This document shows positions 1 to 9,500 of a DNA stretch of 64,000 bases, piece after piece. The stretch comes from Phycisphaerae bacterium. GTDB lineage: Bacteria > Planctomycetota > Phycisphaerae > Sedimentisphaerales > Anaerobacaceae. Location of the stretch: contig JADHXR010000001.1 in NCBI GenBank assembly GCA_016782865.1, forward strand, positions 61,613-125,612, read 5' to 3'. Both the position numbers and the translations under genes were made by a program. The notes below the pieces were generated by a model that was given only the letters and a program-made list of their open reading frames with translations, did no database searches and was not told the origin of the DNA. Each line of letters opens with the position of its first letter. Position 1 is the first letter of the stretch.

Positions 1-1188
1 TTCTTCAACTGGTGTCTTGTAATAACCGCCAAGCCCGAAGCTGTTGTTTGAGCCGAACATTGCCAGGCCTCCGCCAAAATCGATGACATAGCGTTTGAGC
101 ATTTCCATTTGACCTGGTGACATGTCAGTTGCAGCAATGTCAGCCAGGATAACTGCGTCAAAAGCCAGTTGTGAAGCCAGATCGTCAGGCAAACCGTGTT
201 TGCTTCTCACGTCAATCTCAAAACCCTGCTCAATCATAGCCTTTTTGAAGGAGCGCATCTTTCGAGGCGTTTCATGCAGGACGAGTATGCGCGGTTTACC
301 TTCGACCGTCACGGTACAGCTTGCCTTGTTGTTTATAAGGAAGTGGTCGCGATCGGCGAGAAGCTCGGCTGTCCAATGGGTCGCCCCCGACGTATTCATT
401 GGCACTTCCATATTGACCGCATTGTCACTGTCGGGATCGAGCACAAGCTCTTTCTGGCACACAACAATTGCCCTATTCAGGATTCTCAGCCTGGCGGACA
501 TTCTCTGATTTGCCCTCATTTTCGCTGTCATACGAACAATCTCACCTTCAAACGCCGTCGTAGTACTGGGCTTGAGCGATTCTATACAAGCTTCAGCATT
601 CCTGAGCCCTGACAGTTCGTGCATTCTCAGGTCAATACGTTCGTTCTTGAGCAACTCCAGAGCTTCCTTAAGGTTCTTATGAGTTGGACGACCATCTGTA
701 AGAATGACCATACGTCTGGCCTTGTTTGCCGGAAAACACAATCTCGCAGACAATATTGCATCTGCCAGCTTGCTCGCACTCCTGAACCTGTTATCAGGCA
801 TGTTCTCAAGCCACTTATCCAGTTCAGATGCCGCTTCCTTTGTTTCCTTTATGTGCTTAACACCATCGGCGAAAATAAAAAATGACCAGGAGTCAGATGT
901 TTTCAGTTCATCGATGCATTCGTCGATAGTATCAACGGCATCTCTTGCGCTCTTTAGATCAACTGATTCAGATACATCCAGTATAAATACAACATGAATA
1001 TCTTCAGATTCAAATGCGATAAAGGGCCGACATACAGCCAGTATCAACAGGAGAATTGCTGCGATGCGTAATCCCATTGCAGTAGACTTGTATACCTTCG
1101 GCCGATCTACGAGGCTGTATCTAAAGACAACCAGTAATGGTATGAGCCAGAGCAGCCACAAAAGTGGTTTAAGACTTACAACATCCAT
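1..1188 (-). CDS. VWA-domain membrane protein (BatA/glutamine-amidotransferase-like), partial at window edge
   Basis: I translated this frame by hand because it runs off the left edge of the window (396 codons visible, no stop). It begins MDVVSLKPLLWLLWLIPLLV, with an N-terminal membrane helix and a second hydrophobic segment (AAILLLILAVC) near residue 45. A von Willebrand A domain follows with a MIDAS-type DVSES motif near residue 75 and the later VILTDGRP strand. The last visible part (ILVLHE, then AVILADI) resembles the glutamine-amidotransferase-like fold that ends this family of large planctomycete VWA proteins. The ATG is 4 bases after the stop of the upstream VWA gene, so it is the last visible gene of the MoxR operon. 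The role is inferred: membrane-anchored, metal-dependent protein-interaction module acting with MoxR. The C-terminus and full length cannot be judged. Confidence 0.72.
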   Translation of the reverse strand, partial: MDVVSLKPLLWLLWLIPLLVVFRYSLVDRPKVYKSTAMGLRIAAILLLILAVCRPFIAFESEDIHVVFILDVSESVDLKSARDAVDTIDECIDELKTSDSWSFFIFADGVKHIKETKEAASELDKWLENMPDNRFRSASKLADAILSARLCFPANKARRMVILTDGRPTHKNLKEALELLKNERIDLRMHELSGLRNAEACIESLKPSTTTAFEGEIVRMTAKMRANQRMSARLRILNRAIVVCQKELVLDPDSDNAVNMEVPMNTSGATHWTAELLADRDHFLINNKASCTVTVEGKPRILVLHETPRKMRSFKKAMIEQGFEIDVRSKHGLPDDLASQLAFDAVILADIAATDMSPGQMEMLKRYVIDFGGGLAMFGSNNSFGLGGYYKTPVEE

Positions 1189-1192
1189 TGAA

Positions 1193-2965
1193 TCATCCAA
1201 CTTTACGGCGGTGATACAATACACACTCAATAACCAACAGCAATAGTGCCAGATTCGCCAGTGTCACAGACAGCGGCCGGCCCCGGTTAAGGGGTTTGCT
1301 CGTATCGGTTACATCTTTGTTGTCAAGCAGGGTCTCTGTCGAAGCAAACAGGTTCGCACCAAACGACCATTTACCTGACGAATTTTCCAAAGTATGAAAA
1401 CCGGCCTTTCGGATCGGGCCATAGGAAGAGCCGCTCACCTGAAATGGTTTATTGCCGTGGCCGATTGTTACGGCTGTAGTTTCATTGCCGTATTGTGTTG
1501 TCGGTATTGGCACAGAATCGCCTACCGGGCAGGCTGATGTGATTGTATCCTGCCGGCCCATCAGATATCTTGCGCAATTATATACTACTACCGGAAACCA
1601 AGCGCTGTAGTAAAACTCCGATTCAACCGTATCCATATTTATGACAATTGCTGCCCGCTGTCCGTGGCGTACTCTGTAAATCAAAGGAACATGTTCAGAT
1701 GTTTCAACAATGACAAGACTATCTTCGGGCAGGTTGATGTCCCTGGCGCCGATAAAAGGCACCGAATCAATATCGCAGTTGCTGAGAACAGGGTGATCTT
1801 CGATCTTAATCTTTGCGATCACATTGTTTATCTCTTTCCCGACCTGTCCGCACCAGCCGGAGCTTTCCTTTATGCCAAAAATAATAGACTGCCCCGCCTG
1901 CGGAATCAGACCGTTGGACAGGACGACATCTGCATTCTCCTGCGAATATTCCAGATCTCCACTGGTTTGCGCAAAAGCAAGGATACTGTTTACGAGAAAG
2001 AACCTATGTTCTGATTCAACCCTGATCTTCACAGGACGCTTTGGCTGTAGGGCAAGAAAGGCAATATTATCATTTGCCAGCGAATCCTGTATATCCAGAG
2101 ACGCTTTCCATTGCCCGGCTCCGCCTGCATCAACGGTATATACTTCGGGCTCGTTGATCCCAGGCCTGACTGTCACCGGAATAACCTTAATGATCCTGTT
2201 GTCCGGGCCGTAGGTGATAATAATGTCGGTTTCAATATCTTCGTCAAAAGAAGATGCCAGCCTGAAATATATGCCCACCTTTACAGGGTTGCTCTGGAGC
2301 ATTCGAAGATCACATGTTAAGAAACCGATATTCCCCTGATCGGAGCCTACCTTGACAAGTTCGATATAATCATTTGCATCAGCATTAAAACTGCATCCGT
2401 CACCGATAAGGATAATCCTGCAGCTATCGGTGGAAATAGCTCCTGCGGCGAGGGTATCCAGTGCTTCGGATCTGAACGGACAATCCGATTGTTCAATACC
2501 CCTGACCGCATCAATCAGGGCCTTTGGACTTGTTGTGAAGTGACTTTGATATTGAACATCCATGGACACTGTGGCAACCGCTGCTTGCTGATTGGCATCG
2601 AGACTCCTGATAATATTAGAAGCTGTTTTCTTGGCAACAGCCAGACGTGTTCCGCCGTTATCACGAGCATTCATTGACGCACTGTTGTCCAGGATGAGCA
2701 GAAGATCCTTTCGCTGGTCACTGGCAATTTCAGGCGCAGTCATTGCCAGGACAACTGCCACAAGCGTTAAAATCATGAGCAGCAGACTCAATATGTCACG
2801 AAGGCGATTAGACAGCGCTGTATTTTTCTTCTGATCGAGCACCGCCTGCCATAAAAAGAACGCGGTCACAGGTTTGCGTCCTGGCCGTACCTTGAGAAGA
2901 TAGACGGCAATCAACGGCAACAAACCCAGAAGTGCCAGAAAATAGCCCGGATAAAGAAATATCAA
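1193..2965 (-). CDS. BatA-like VWA membrane protein
   Basis: A 590-aa protein. The N-terminus has the BatA/aerotolerance-type module: helix (YFLALLGLLPLIAVYLL), a basic loop with PGRKP, then helix DILSLLLMILTLVAVVLAM around residues 60-80. A VWA domain starts near residue 88 with LLLILDNSASMNA, giving a DxSxS MIDAS motif, and continues to about residue 220. The middle is beta-rich and a final helix (LANLALLLLVIECVLY) precedes a short basic tail. It overlaps the DUF58 gene by 4 bases (ATGA), so translational coupling is likely. MoxR, DUF58 and VWA genes in this order are a recognised conserved set that assembles or activates envelope or metal-dependent complexes. The client protein here is unknown. 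Confidence 0.82.
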   Translation of the reverse strand: MIFLYPGYFLALLGLLPLIAVYLLKVRPGRKPVTAFFLWQAVLDQKKNTALSNRLRDILSLLLMILTLVAVVLAMTAPEIASDQRKDLLLILDNSASMNARDNGGTRLAVAKKTASNIIRSLDANQQAAVATVSMDVQYQSHFTTSPKALIDAVRGIEQSDCPFRSEALDTLAAGAISTDSCRIILIGDGCSFNADANDYIELVKVGSDQGNIGFLTCDLRMLQSNPVKVGIYFRLASSFDEDIETDIIITYGPDNRIIKVIPVTVRPGINEPEVYTVDAGGAGQWKASLDIQDSLANDNIAFLALQPKRPVKIRVESEHRFFLVNSILAFAQTSGDLEYSQENADVVLSNGLIPQAGQSIIFGIKESSGWCGQVGKEINNVIAKIKIEDHPVLSNCDIDSVPFIGARDINLPEDSLVIVETSEHVPLIYRVRHGQRAAIVINMDTVESEFYYSAWFPVVVYNCARYLMGRQDTITSACPVGDSVPIPTTQYGNETTAVTIGHGNKPFQVSGSSYGPIRKAGFHTLENSSGKWSFGANLFASTETLLDNKDVTDTSKPLNRGRPLSVTLANLALLLLVIECVLYHRRKVG

Positions 2966-3828
2966 GACACCAGTCCTCCACGCCTGAGAATACTCTGAAT
3001 AACCTTCTCGAATGGGACATCTGTAGTTGTCGATACCAGGCCAATGCCCTGGGCCGCACAGAATCCGCTCAAACGATCATTCCAGTCAATAACAGCCTGT
3101 TCGTAGGCCCTGGCCTCTGAATTTGTGATAGTAAGCTGTCGCAATTCACAACTTTCAATACACTGAAGCTCTACATCGCCTTTCAGACGGCACTTGCGAT
3201 CCTCACTATCCTGTACCTGGATACAGAATAGATCATGATTATTCCATTGCAGAAATTTGAGACCATCTTCAAATCCACCTGGAAAGAAAAAGTCCGAAAC
3301 CGCAATGACCATCCCTCTCTTCTTGTGCCACCGGCAAAGCTGACGTGCAGCCGCAGCGAAATCAGTGCCGACACCAAATGGTTTCGCCACTTCCAGATTC
3401 TGAAGGACGCCAAGCGTTTTACCTCGTCCAAGGGTAGGCTTGGTAACAGAGATAAGTTCTTCAGCCATCCCATAGATGACCACCTTATCCATACTGTGCA
3501 GGGCAATATAGGCAAGTGCCGCGACCAGTTGTCGTGCGTAGAGAAATTTCGAGTCCATGGATCTACTGGAATCAAGAAGGAAATATATCGTTACATCTTC
3601 TTCCAGTTCAAAAAGCTTGATCACGAGAGAATCGAGACGTGCATAGACCCTCCAGTCAATTGCCCTGTGGTCGTCACCAATAGAATACTCACTGTAATCT
3701 GCAAAGGTAATACCTGCACCCTTTCTGGTACTCTTTCGATCGGCCTGCAATGTCCCGCCCAGGACCTTGCGGGCCAGCAGATAGAGCGATTCAAGTCGTC
3801 TCATAAATGTTGGATCTGTTAACAGCAT
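2962..3828 (-). CDS. DUF58 domain protein
   Basis: A 288-aa DUF58 protein. The family signature is clear: GDDHRAIDWRVYAR near residues 50-65, followed by a VWA-like fold starting IYFLLDSSRSM (DxSxS metal site). The N-terminal RKVLGGTLQADRKSTRKGAG segment matches the family's usual start, so the ATG used is well supported. No membrane segment is visible; most relatives are cytosolic partners of MoxR ATPases. It lies 41 bases after the MoxR gene and overlaps the next VWA gene by 4 bases. The DUF58 assignment is firm, the cellular role is not known. Confidence 0.88.
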   Translation of the reverse strand: MLLTDPTFMRRLESLYLLARKVLGGTLQADRKSTRKGAGITFADYSEYSIGDDHRAIDWRVYARLDSLVIKLFELEEDVTIYFLLDSSRSMDSKFLYARQLVAALAYIALHSMDKVVIYGMAEELISVTKPTLGRGKTLGVLQNLEVAKPFGVGTDFAAAARQLCRWHKKRGMVIAVSDFFFPGGFEDGLKFLQWNNHDLFCIQVQDSEDRKCRLKGDVELQCIESCELRQLTITNSEARAYEQAVIDWNDRLSGFCAAQGIGLVSTTTDVPFEKVIQSILRRGGLVS

Positions 3829-3869
3829 GCAGTAGTTTACCCTCTGCGATAATCTGTCAAATATCTGGT

Positions 3870-4874
3870 TTATGCAATTTTTGCCTTGGATTTACTTGAA
3901 AGAACGTTCCGAATCAGCTCGTCGGCTGTAACACCTTCGGCTTGGCCTTCAAAGCTGAGTATCAGCCTGTGCCGCATTGCAGGGATCGCCACCGAATCAA
4001 TATCTTCAGCAGCAACATGATATCTGCCCGCAAGCATCGCGCGGACACGGGCAGCGGCCAGAATGGCCTGAGCTGCCCTTGGCGAGGCGCCATGACGAAC
4101 ATATTTCTTTACAGAATCAGGTGCTTGAGCCACAGACGGATGTGTCATTCGGACTACATGTATCAGATAGTTCAGTATTGCCTTGTCAATTGGTATGTAC
4201 CTTACTATATGTCCCATCTTGATAATATCATCACCGGTGGCGACAACTTCGATCCGGGGCTCGGTAGTACCACCTGTGCGTTTGAGGATTTCAGAGAATT
4301 CCTCGTGACTCGGCATCTCAACGTGCAGTTTGAAAAAGAATCTATCGAGCTGTGCTTCAGGCAATGGATAGGTCCCATCCTGCTCGATAGGATTCTGTGT
4401 GGCAAGCACAAAGAACGGCCTATCAAGTGTATGAGTTGTCCCTGAGACTGTGACGCGTTTTTCCTGCATAGTCTCAAGCAGGGCTGATTGTGTCTTGGGC
4501 GTTGCCCGGTTGATCTCATCGGCGAGAAGGATGTTACAGAATACAGGGCCGGGCTCAAATTGAAAGACCTTTTCATTATCTTTCTGAACAAGGATATTCG
4601 AACCGACTACATCGGCAGGCAGCAGATCCGGCGTGAATTGAATGCGTTTGAATTCAAGATGCAAGGCCTTTGAAATAGTCTGAACAAGGGCAGTTTTTCC
4701 AAGTCCGGGTACTCCCTCGAGAAGCACGTGACCGCCGCAGGCGACTGCATTTAGCACATCTTCTATTATATCTTCCTGGCCAACTATAAACTTACCGACC
4801 TCGTGTTTTATTAAAGAGAAAGTTGTCCTGAAATGTTCTACTGCTTTCTTAGCAGAATCCGTGCGGGTTGCCAT
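3870..4874 (-). CDS. MoxR-family AAA+ ATPase
   Basis: A 334-aa AAA+ ATPase of the MoxR family. Visible motifs are GQEDIIEDVLNAVACGGHVLLEG, a Walker A (GVPGLGKT), a Walker B with ILLADEINRA, sensor 1 (VLATQNPIE) and the family's RFFFKLHVEMP and GASPRAAQAI elements. An in-frame start exists at 4958, but I prefer the ATG at 4874: it follows a GGAAGGGAA ribosome-binding site and lies 5 bases after the upstream stop, while the longer form would read 80 bases back into that gene. MoxR proteins act as chaperone-like ATPases with VWA partners, and the downstream DUF58 and VWA genes supply these partners. The C-terminus ends in a short basic stretch. Confidence 0.92.
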   Translation of the reverse strand: MATRTDSAKKAVEHFRTTFSLIKHEVGKFIVGQEDIIEDVLNAVACGGHVLLEGVPGLGKTALVQTISKALHLEFKRIQFTPDLLPADVVGSNILVQKDNEKVFQFEPGPVFCNILLADEINRATPKTQSALLETMQEKRVTVSGTTHTLDRPFFVLATQNPIEQDGTYPLPEAQLDRFFFKLHVEMPSHEEFSEILKRTGGTTEPRIEVVATGDDIIKMGHIVRYIPIDKAILNYLIHVVRMTHPSVAQAPDSVKKYVRHGASPRAAQAILAAARVRAMLAGRYHVAAEDIDSVAIPAMRHRLILSFEGQAEGVTADELIRNVLSSKSKAKIA

Positions 4875-4878
4875 GACA

Positions 4879-6561
4879 TCAGTTCCCTTCCTCAATTCTG
4901 TGAATATTCTCAAAATACTCTTTAACGCCGGATTTGACCGCTTCCGAAACATCCTCACGCCGGATGAATGATTCAGCCTGGTGTTTGTATTGTTCTATGA
5001 GGCGGGCTTTCGAGCCTGAGATGCTTCCTGAACCACTTGATGCAGCCTCTGTAGTATTGACCGACGAGCCCTGACCCTTGATGCCTTTAAGCACGCTCTT
5101 ATCTCCTGTTGTAGGGCTGTTGTTTATATTTGTATTCGTGTTGGAGCTGCTCCCGCTGCCAATACCGCCTCCTTGACCACCGCCGTCCCCGCCGTTATTG
5201 CCGTCACCCTTTCCGTCGCCGTTGCCTGATTTGTCAGACAGTTTCCCCTGACATTCTGACAGAGATTCGCACAATTTTTGCACGGCTGACTGAGCTTTGC
5301 GCTTGGCGTCAAGATTATTGAGATTCTCTGCCATCTGGCTCAAAGACTCATTCACGCCCTCAGATCCCTCAGAACCGGAACCCTGGGAATCGGAGCCCTG
5401 AGAACTCGATCCCTGAGAGCTTGATCCTTGTGAACTCGAACTCTGAGAACTTGGACTTTGAGAACTTGGACTTTGAGAACTTTGCTCAGAACTCTTCGGA
5501 TTTTGAGAGCCGGAACTGGTGCCTGAGCTGTTGAGGGCCTTACTAAGATTGCTCGCTGCCTTATCAAGATTCTTTGCCAGCCTTGCCGCATCGCTGGAAG
5601 ATTTGTTTTGTCTTGCTTCGTTGGCCATACGCTCTGATATTGACTTGAGTTGTTCAAGCTGCTTACGCTGATTCTCAATGGGTGATTTCTTGTCGATCTT
5701 GAGTTTCTGAAGCTCTTTTGCAGCTTCTTTATATTGCTTCTGCGTCAAACGATTGCCGAGAGCTTTTGCAGGATCATGTTCTTGAAGGACCCTTCCCATC
5801 TTTTCATATAACTGCTCGTCTTTTCGCTGTTGAAGTTTGGAGAGAGCGTCATTTAACTGTTTTTCGAGTCTGGCATACTGACGCATTGCGTCTTTCATAT
5901 CGGGTGTCTTCTTAAGCTCGTCGACCATCGCCTGAAGTTTGTCGGCAGCGACCAGCTCTTCAATATCATCTGCTTTTGCCTGCTCTTTTATCCGCTCAAG
6001 GGTGTCTTTTATTTGTTCGTTTATTTGATCCGTATTAAGCAGCATCTGCTCCGCCGCCTGACGCCCTCGCGCCACCTTCGGGTTGTCAGCTTTTAGTGCA
6101 AGCAGCACCGAAGAAAACACAAGCACAATGCAGATGCCTGTTGTACGAACCGGCCATTTGTATCTGACATCGGTTACAGAGACTTTCTCAAGTTCGGTCT
6201 TGGTATATCCTGCCTGGAGATCGTAAATACCGCCTCTCTTACGTGCATCAGAAAATCCTCTATAGGAGCGAACCGCATCCTTCAGTTTGAAATGTTTGTC
6301 CGCGTGTATGGCGGCATCATCGGATGATCGACGCAAAAACAGCCATAATCCCGAAGTCACAATCACTGCCAGCAAAAGTGCCGCGGGATACCAGAACAAC
6401 GGGACATGATATCCCCTCAGAATATAGCTGAGCCCGACAATGATCAAAGCAACACCCGCCGCACCCATACATCGGATAAGAATGTCCAGCCAGAGATACT
6501 GGTTCAGGCGCTCACGAACCTGTTTGACAAATTTGTCTATGCTTCCAAATCGCTCAGCCAT
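4879..6561 (-). CDS. Coiled-coil membrane protein with Ser/Gln/Gly-rich linker
   Basis: A 560-aa protein with no family I can name for certain. It resembles the large DUF4175-like proteins that sit in planctomycete MoxR operons. Two hydrophobic helices lie near residues 30-50 and 54-72 and a third near 144-160. Residues 180-350 form a long Lys/Gln/Glu/Leu-rich region typical of coiled coil. Residues about 355-400 are an SSQ(G/S/P) repeat tract, followed by a second helical stretch and a Gly/Asp-rich linker (about 445-475). The C-terminal 40 residues are charged and helical. Gene order (TPR protein before, MoxR 4 bases after) makes it part of the same complex. Function is unknown; a scaffold role is a guess. 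Confidence 0.7.
   Translation of the reverse strand: MAERFGSIDKFVKQVRERLNQYLWLDILIRCMGAAGVALIIVGLSYILRGYHVPLFWYPAALLLAVIVTSGLWLFLRRSSDDAAIHADKHFKLKDAVRSYRGFSDARKRGGIYDLQAGYTKTELEKVSVTDVRYKWPVRTTGICIVLVFSSVLLALKADNPKVARGRQAAEQMLLNTDQINEQIKDTLERIKEQAKADDIEELVAADKLQAMVDELKKTPDMKDAMRQYARLEKQLNDALSKLQQRKDEQLYEKMGRVLQEHDPAKALGNRLTQKQYKEAAKELQKLKIDKKSPIENQRKQLEQLKSISERMANEARQNKSSSDAARLAKNLDKAASNLSKALNSSGTSSGSQNPKSSEQSSQSPSSQSPSSQSSSSQGSSSQGSSSQGSDSQGSGSEGSEGVNESLSQMAENLNNLDAKRKAQSAVQKLCESLSECQGKLSDKSGNGDGKGDGNNGGDGGGQGGGIGSGSSSNTNTNINNSPTTGDKSVLKGIKGQGSSVNTTEAASSGSGSISGSKARLIEQYKHQAESFIRREDVSEAVKSGVKEYFENIHRIEEGN
5370..5485 (-). repeat. In-frame 9/18-bp tandem repeat encoding SSQ(S/G/P) units
   Basis: Degenerate tandem units based on TTGAGAACTTGGACT (plus-strand view) encode repeated Ser-Ser-Gln-Ser-Pro and Ser-Ser-Gln-Gly-Ser blocks in the coiled-coil membrane protein. 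The best-conserved 18-bp unit is repeated perfectly around 5446-5481. Such tracts change length by slippage and act as flexible linkers. Confidence 0.75.
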
Positions 6562-6588
6562 ATAACCTCCCTTCGACCCTGCATCTGA

Positions 6589-9500
6589 TCAGTACTTGAC
6601 TCGACCTTGGCTGCGAGCATTTCTGCTGCGTGTGACCCTGGTTCTGCTACCCGTGTTGCGATTCGTCCTGTTTTGTCCGGTCGTGGTTCCAGAGGGCCTA
6701 TTGTTGGTGTTATTTGGCATATTTACGTTTCTGTTTCCGGTATGTGTCATAAGTAACCGCAGATAGGACCCCAAATAGTTGCCTAATCCGGAGGTCTTTC
6801 CATTCGGGCTACTGTAAAGAGCCATGAGAGAATGAAGGAACACTCTGGCTGATTCTTTATCACGTTCCATCAGATTAAGCAGCCAGTATTCAGCGAGTCG
6901 CTGGTGCACAAGACTACGAGTGGCTATGTCTTCTTCTATCTTATTCAGGATAAACTGATTCATATCCTGATCCATATTCAGATGCCGCGACAGATAGGCG
7001 CCTATCACAAATTGGATAGCAACTTCATCATCTGCTAAAACCTGACCTGTGGCAGGTTTTCTTTGTGTTACGTTGCCAAGAAGACGGTCAACCGCAGTGA
7101 AGAAATTCTCAGGCGGTACGGTATATATATCTGCAAAGAGCTTTAACTTCTCGGCCTGATCATGCCTATTGTTCCGCTTCAATTGAGGTATGAACTCATC
7201 GACAAGCTTATCGAGAGTTCCTTTCATGTGAGCCTGCAGAACCAGGTATTCAGCCGGACAAATAAATCTTACCCCTTGAGGGTTGATACTTGAATTTCTT
7301 CTGAGAATAGCCGGCTTCGGACCTGATTGTTGAATAGCTGGCTTCGGACCTGATTGTTTATATGGCTCGCAGGTTAACATGACATGGCGAGCCGTTTCTG
7401 TAAATTCATCCGTCAGAGCGTCCCTTGCCTTAGCTTCTGCAAGCAGCCTGGAAAACCCCGCTTCAGCCAACTGCGGAACCTCCAGCATCTTCCGGCACAA
7501 CTGATCATGTGTCTTTCTGCGTATTTTGGCTGCTCCGGCATTCTCGCGTAATGAACCATTACTACGACCACTAGGGATGAGGAACTGTCTCGTCGCAGAG
7601 CCGAGATTGACACCGCCGCGGATGATTGTATTGTTTTGGATCACATAGCCCCCTCCGCCTCTACCAGCAAGCGTGTTCATCTGTTGTTTATTGTTTTGAT
7701 ACAGATGATAGAGCCGGCAATTGGGGTGATGGCACTGTTCGGCAAATGCATCAGCCAGGTGATGAATCCAATCGAAATTTGTGTTATTCGAATCCTGTGT
7801 CGAATCAATGTACTTCGTGGCAACAACTATTGTATCCAACGCCTCCTCTATGCGCCCCTGCCCATAAAGATCTCTTACCCATGACGCAATTTCAGAACCG
7901 GCTTGGTTCATACTGCTTTTATCGATTGCCATCAGATGCCTTGCACTGTTTTCAGGATCTGTCTTCGCCGAGACAATGGCAAGCTGCATCCTTACCGCAG
8001 GGTCTTTCGGATTTTGTGCGATTAGACGAACGACTGCCTTTTTTCCAATACTGATTTCATCTGGAAATTTCTGCCGGTCAAGGCCCGTTGCACTTGCAAC
8101 AATGGCGCCGTCAATTAACTTCATATATTGAGGTGACACAGACAGCGATCTGGCCTTGTCAAGAAGGCCGATGACTTCCAACGGCTTATCATTCTCAGTC
8201 GCCAGACTCGCAGCGAGCATATAAGCGGCAAGGGATGTTTGATCTTTGTCCAGTAGGTCTCCGGTCATCTTCTCTGCGTCTTTGTGCCGACCTGATACCA
8301 TCGCAATAAGGATCTTAAGGACCGGATTTTGGGCCTTATCCAGATAGCCCTCAAGCTTTGCGGGGTCTATTTTACTCGCTCTGGAAGACACACTGGGACG
8401 ATAACGTGGGCCATCAAGAACCATTTTCACAACATGATCCGGCAAATCAGGGATATTCCTGAGAGGATAGGACAAAGGCTTGATCAGCGGCCTGTAAGAT
8501 AGATTAGCAGTGACTGCTGAGGCGCGTTTCTGATAGCTTGAAACTTCATTGTCCAGAAACCTGACGTATTCAGTCAAATCCCTTCTTCTTGCCAGCAACG
8601 ATCCAACGTGATCAAAAATGCTGATACGGTAGGGTGTGGTCGTTGTTAATCTTGAATACCAATCAACAAGATGCCTGTCTAACAACTCCCTTTGCGGGCC
8701 AGTCAGTTTATAACGGTTGTCTTCGTTCTGCAGAACATGTGAAATGACCATAGCTTCATAGTAGCCAGGATCAGGGACATCTTGCAGCATTTCTAAAGAT
8801 CTGGAAAAAAGTCTCGACGCTATCTTATCCGTGCCGTAACACCCTAAGCCGACTATCAATGCAAGTCTTGGATTCGAATTTGCGAACATATCAAATACGT
8901 GTTCCGCCTCTTTAAGGGTACATCCCTTATCCTCAATTCTGTGTATTATCCACACGGCCTGAATTGCTTTGTTGTTCGGATGTTTCGATGCTATATTGTC
9001 AATCGCCCCGTTAAAATCTGTTGCTTCAAACTCGCTGATATCCATCAAAACATCTATGTTGGAAATACCGTACCTGTTAAGATCGGATTTCACCTGTGAT
9101 CGTCGAGTAGCCCCCATATCCCCGGCCAGGGCCAGAATATGGCTTACTGCAAAACCCTGGAGATCCTCTACTGTTGGCGGCAATGCAACATTTGGTGTCC
9201 TACCTGCAGGACGACTGATACGTCTGCCGAAATGACGAGTCTTCCCTAAAGGACTGTAGCGCGTCCGATTCGGTTGATAGCTGTATGCAGTTGAGTGATA
9301 CTGATTGAATCGCAGCAGTTCTACGGCTTCGGCAGGAAGGATACGCTGAATATTTGTATCCATTCCCTGCCTCTTCCATGAAAATTGTATCTTTTTGTCC
9401 TTGTTCCCGGGTATTTCATCCTTGAAACCCAACAGGTCAATGAATGCCTCCATGGCTTCGGCTTTGCGACCATCCTTTTCCAGGGCAACAGCATATTGAT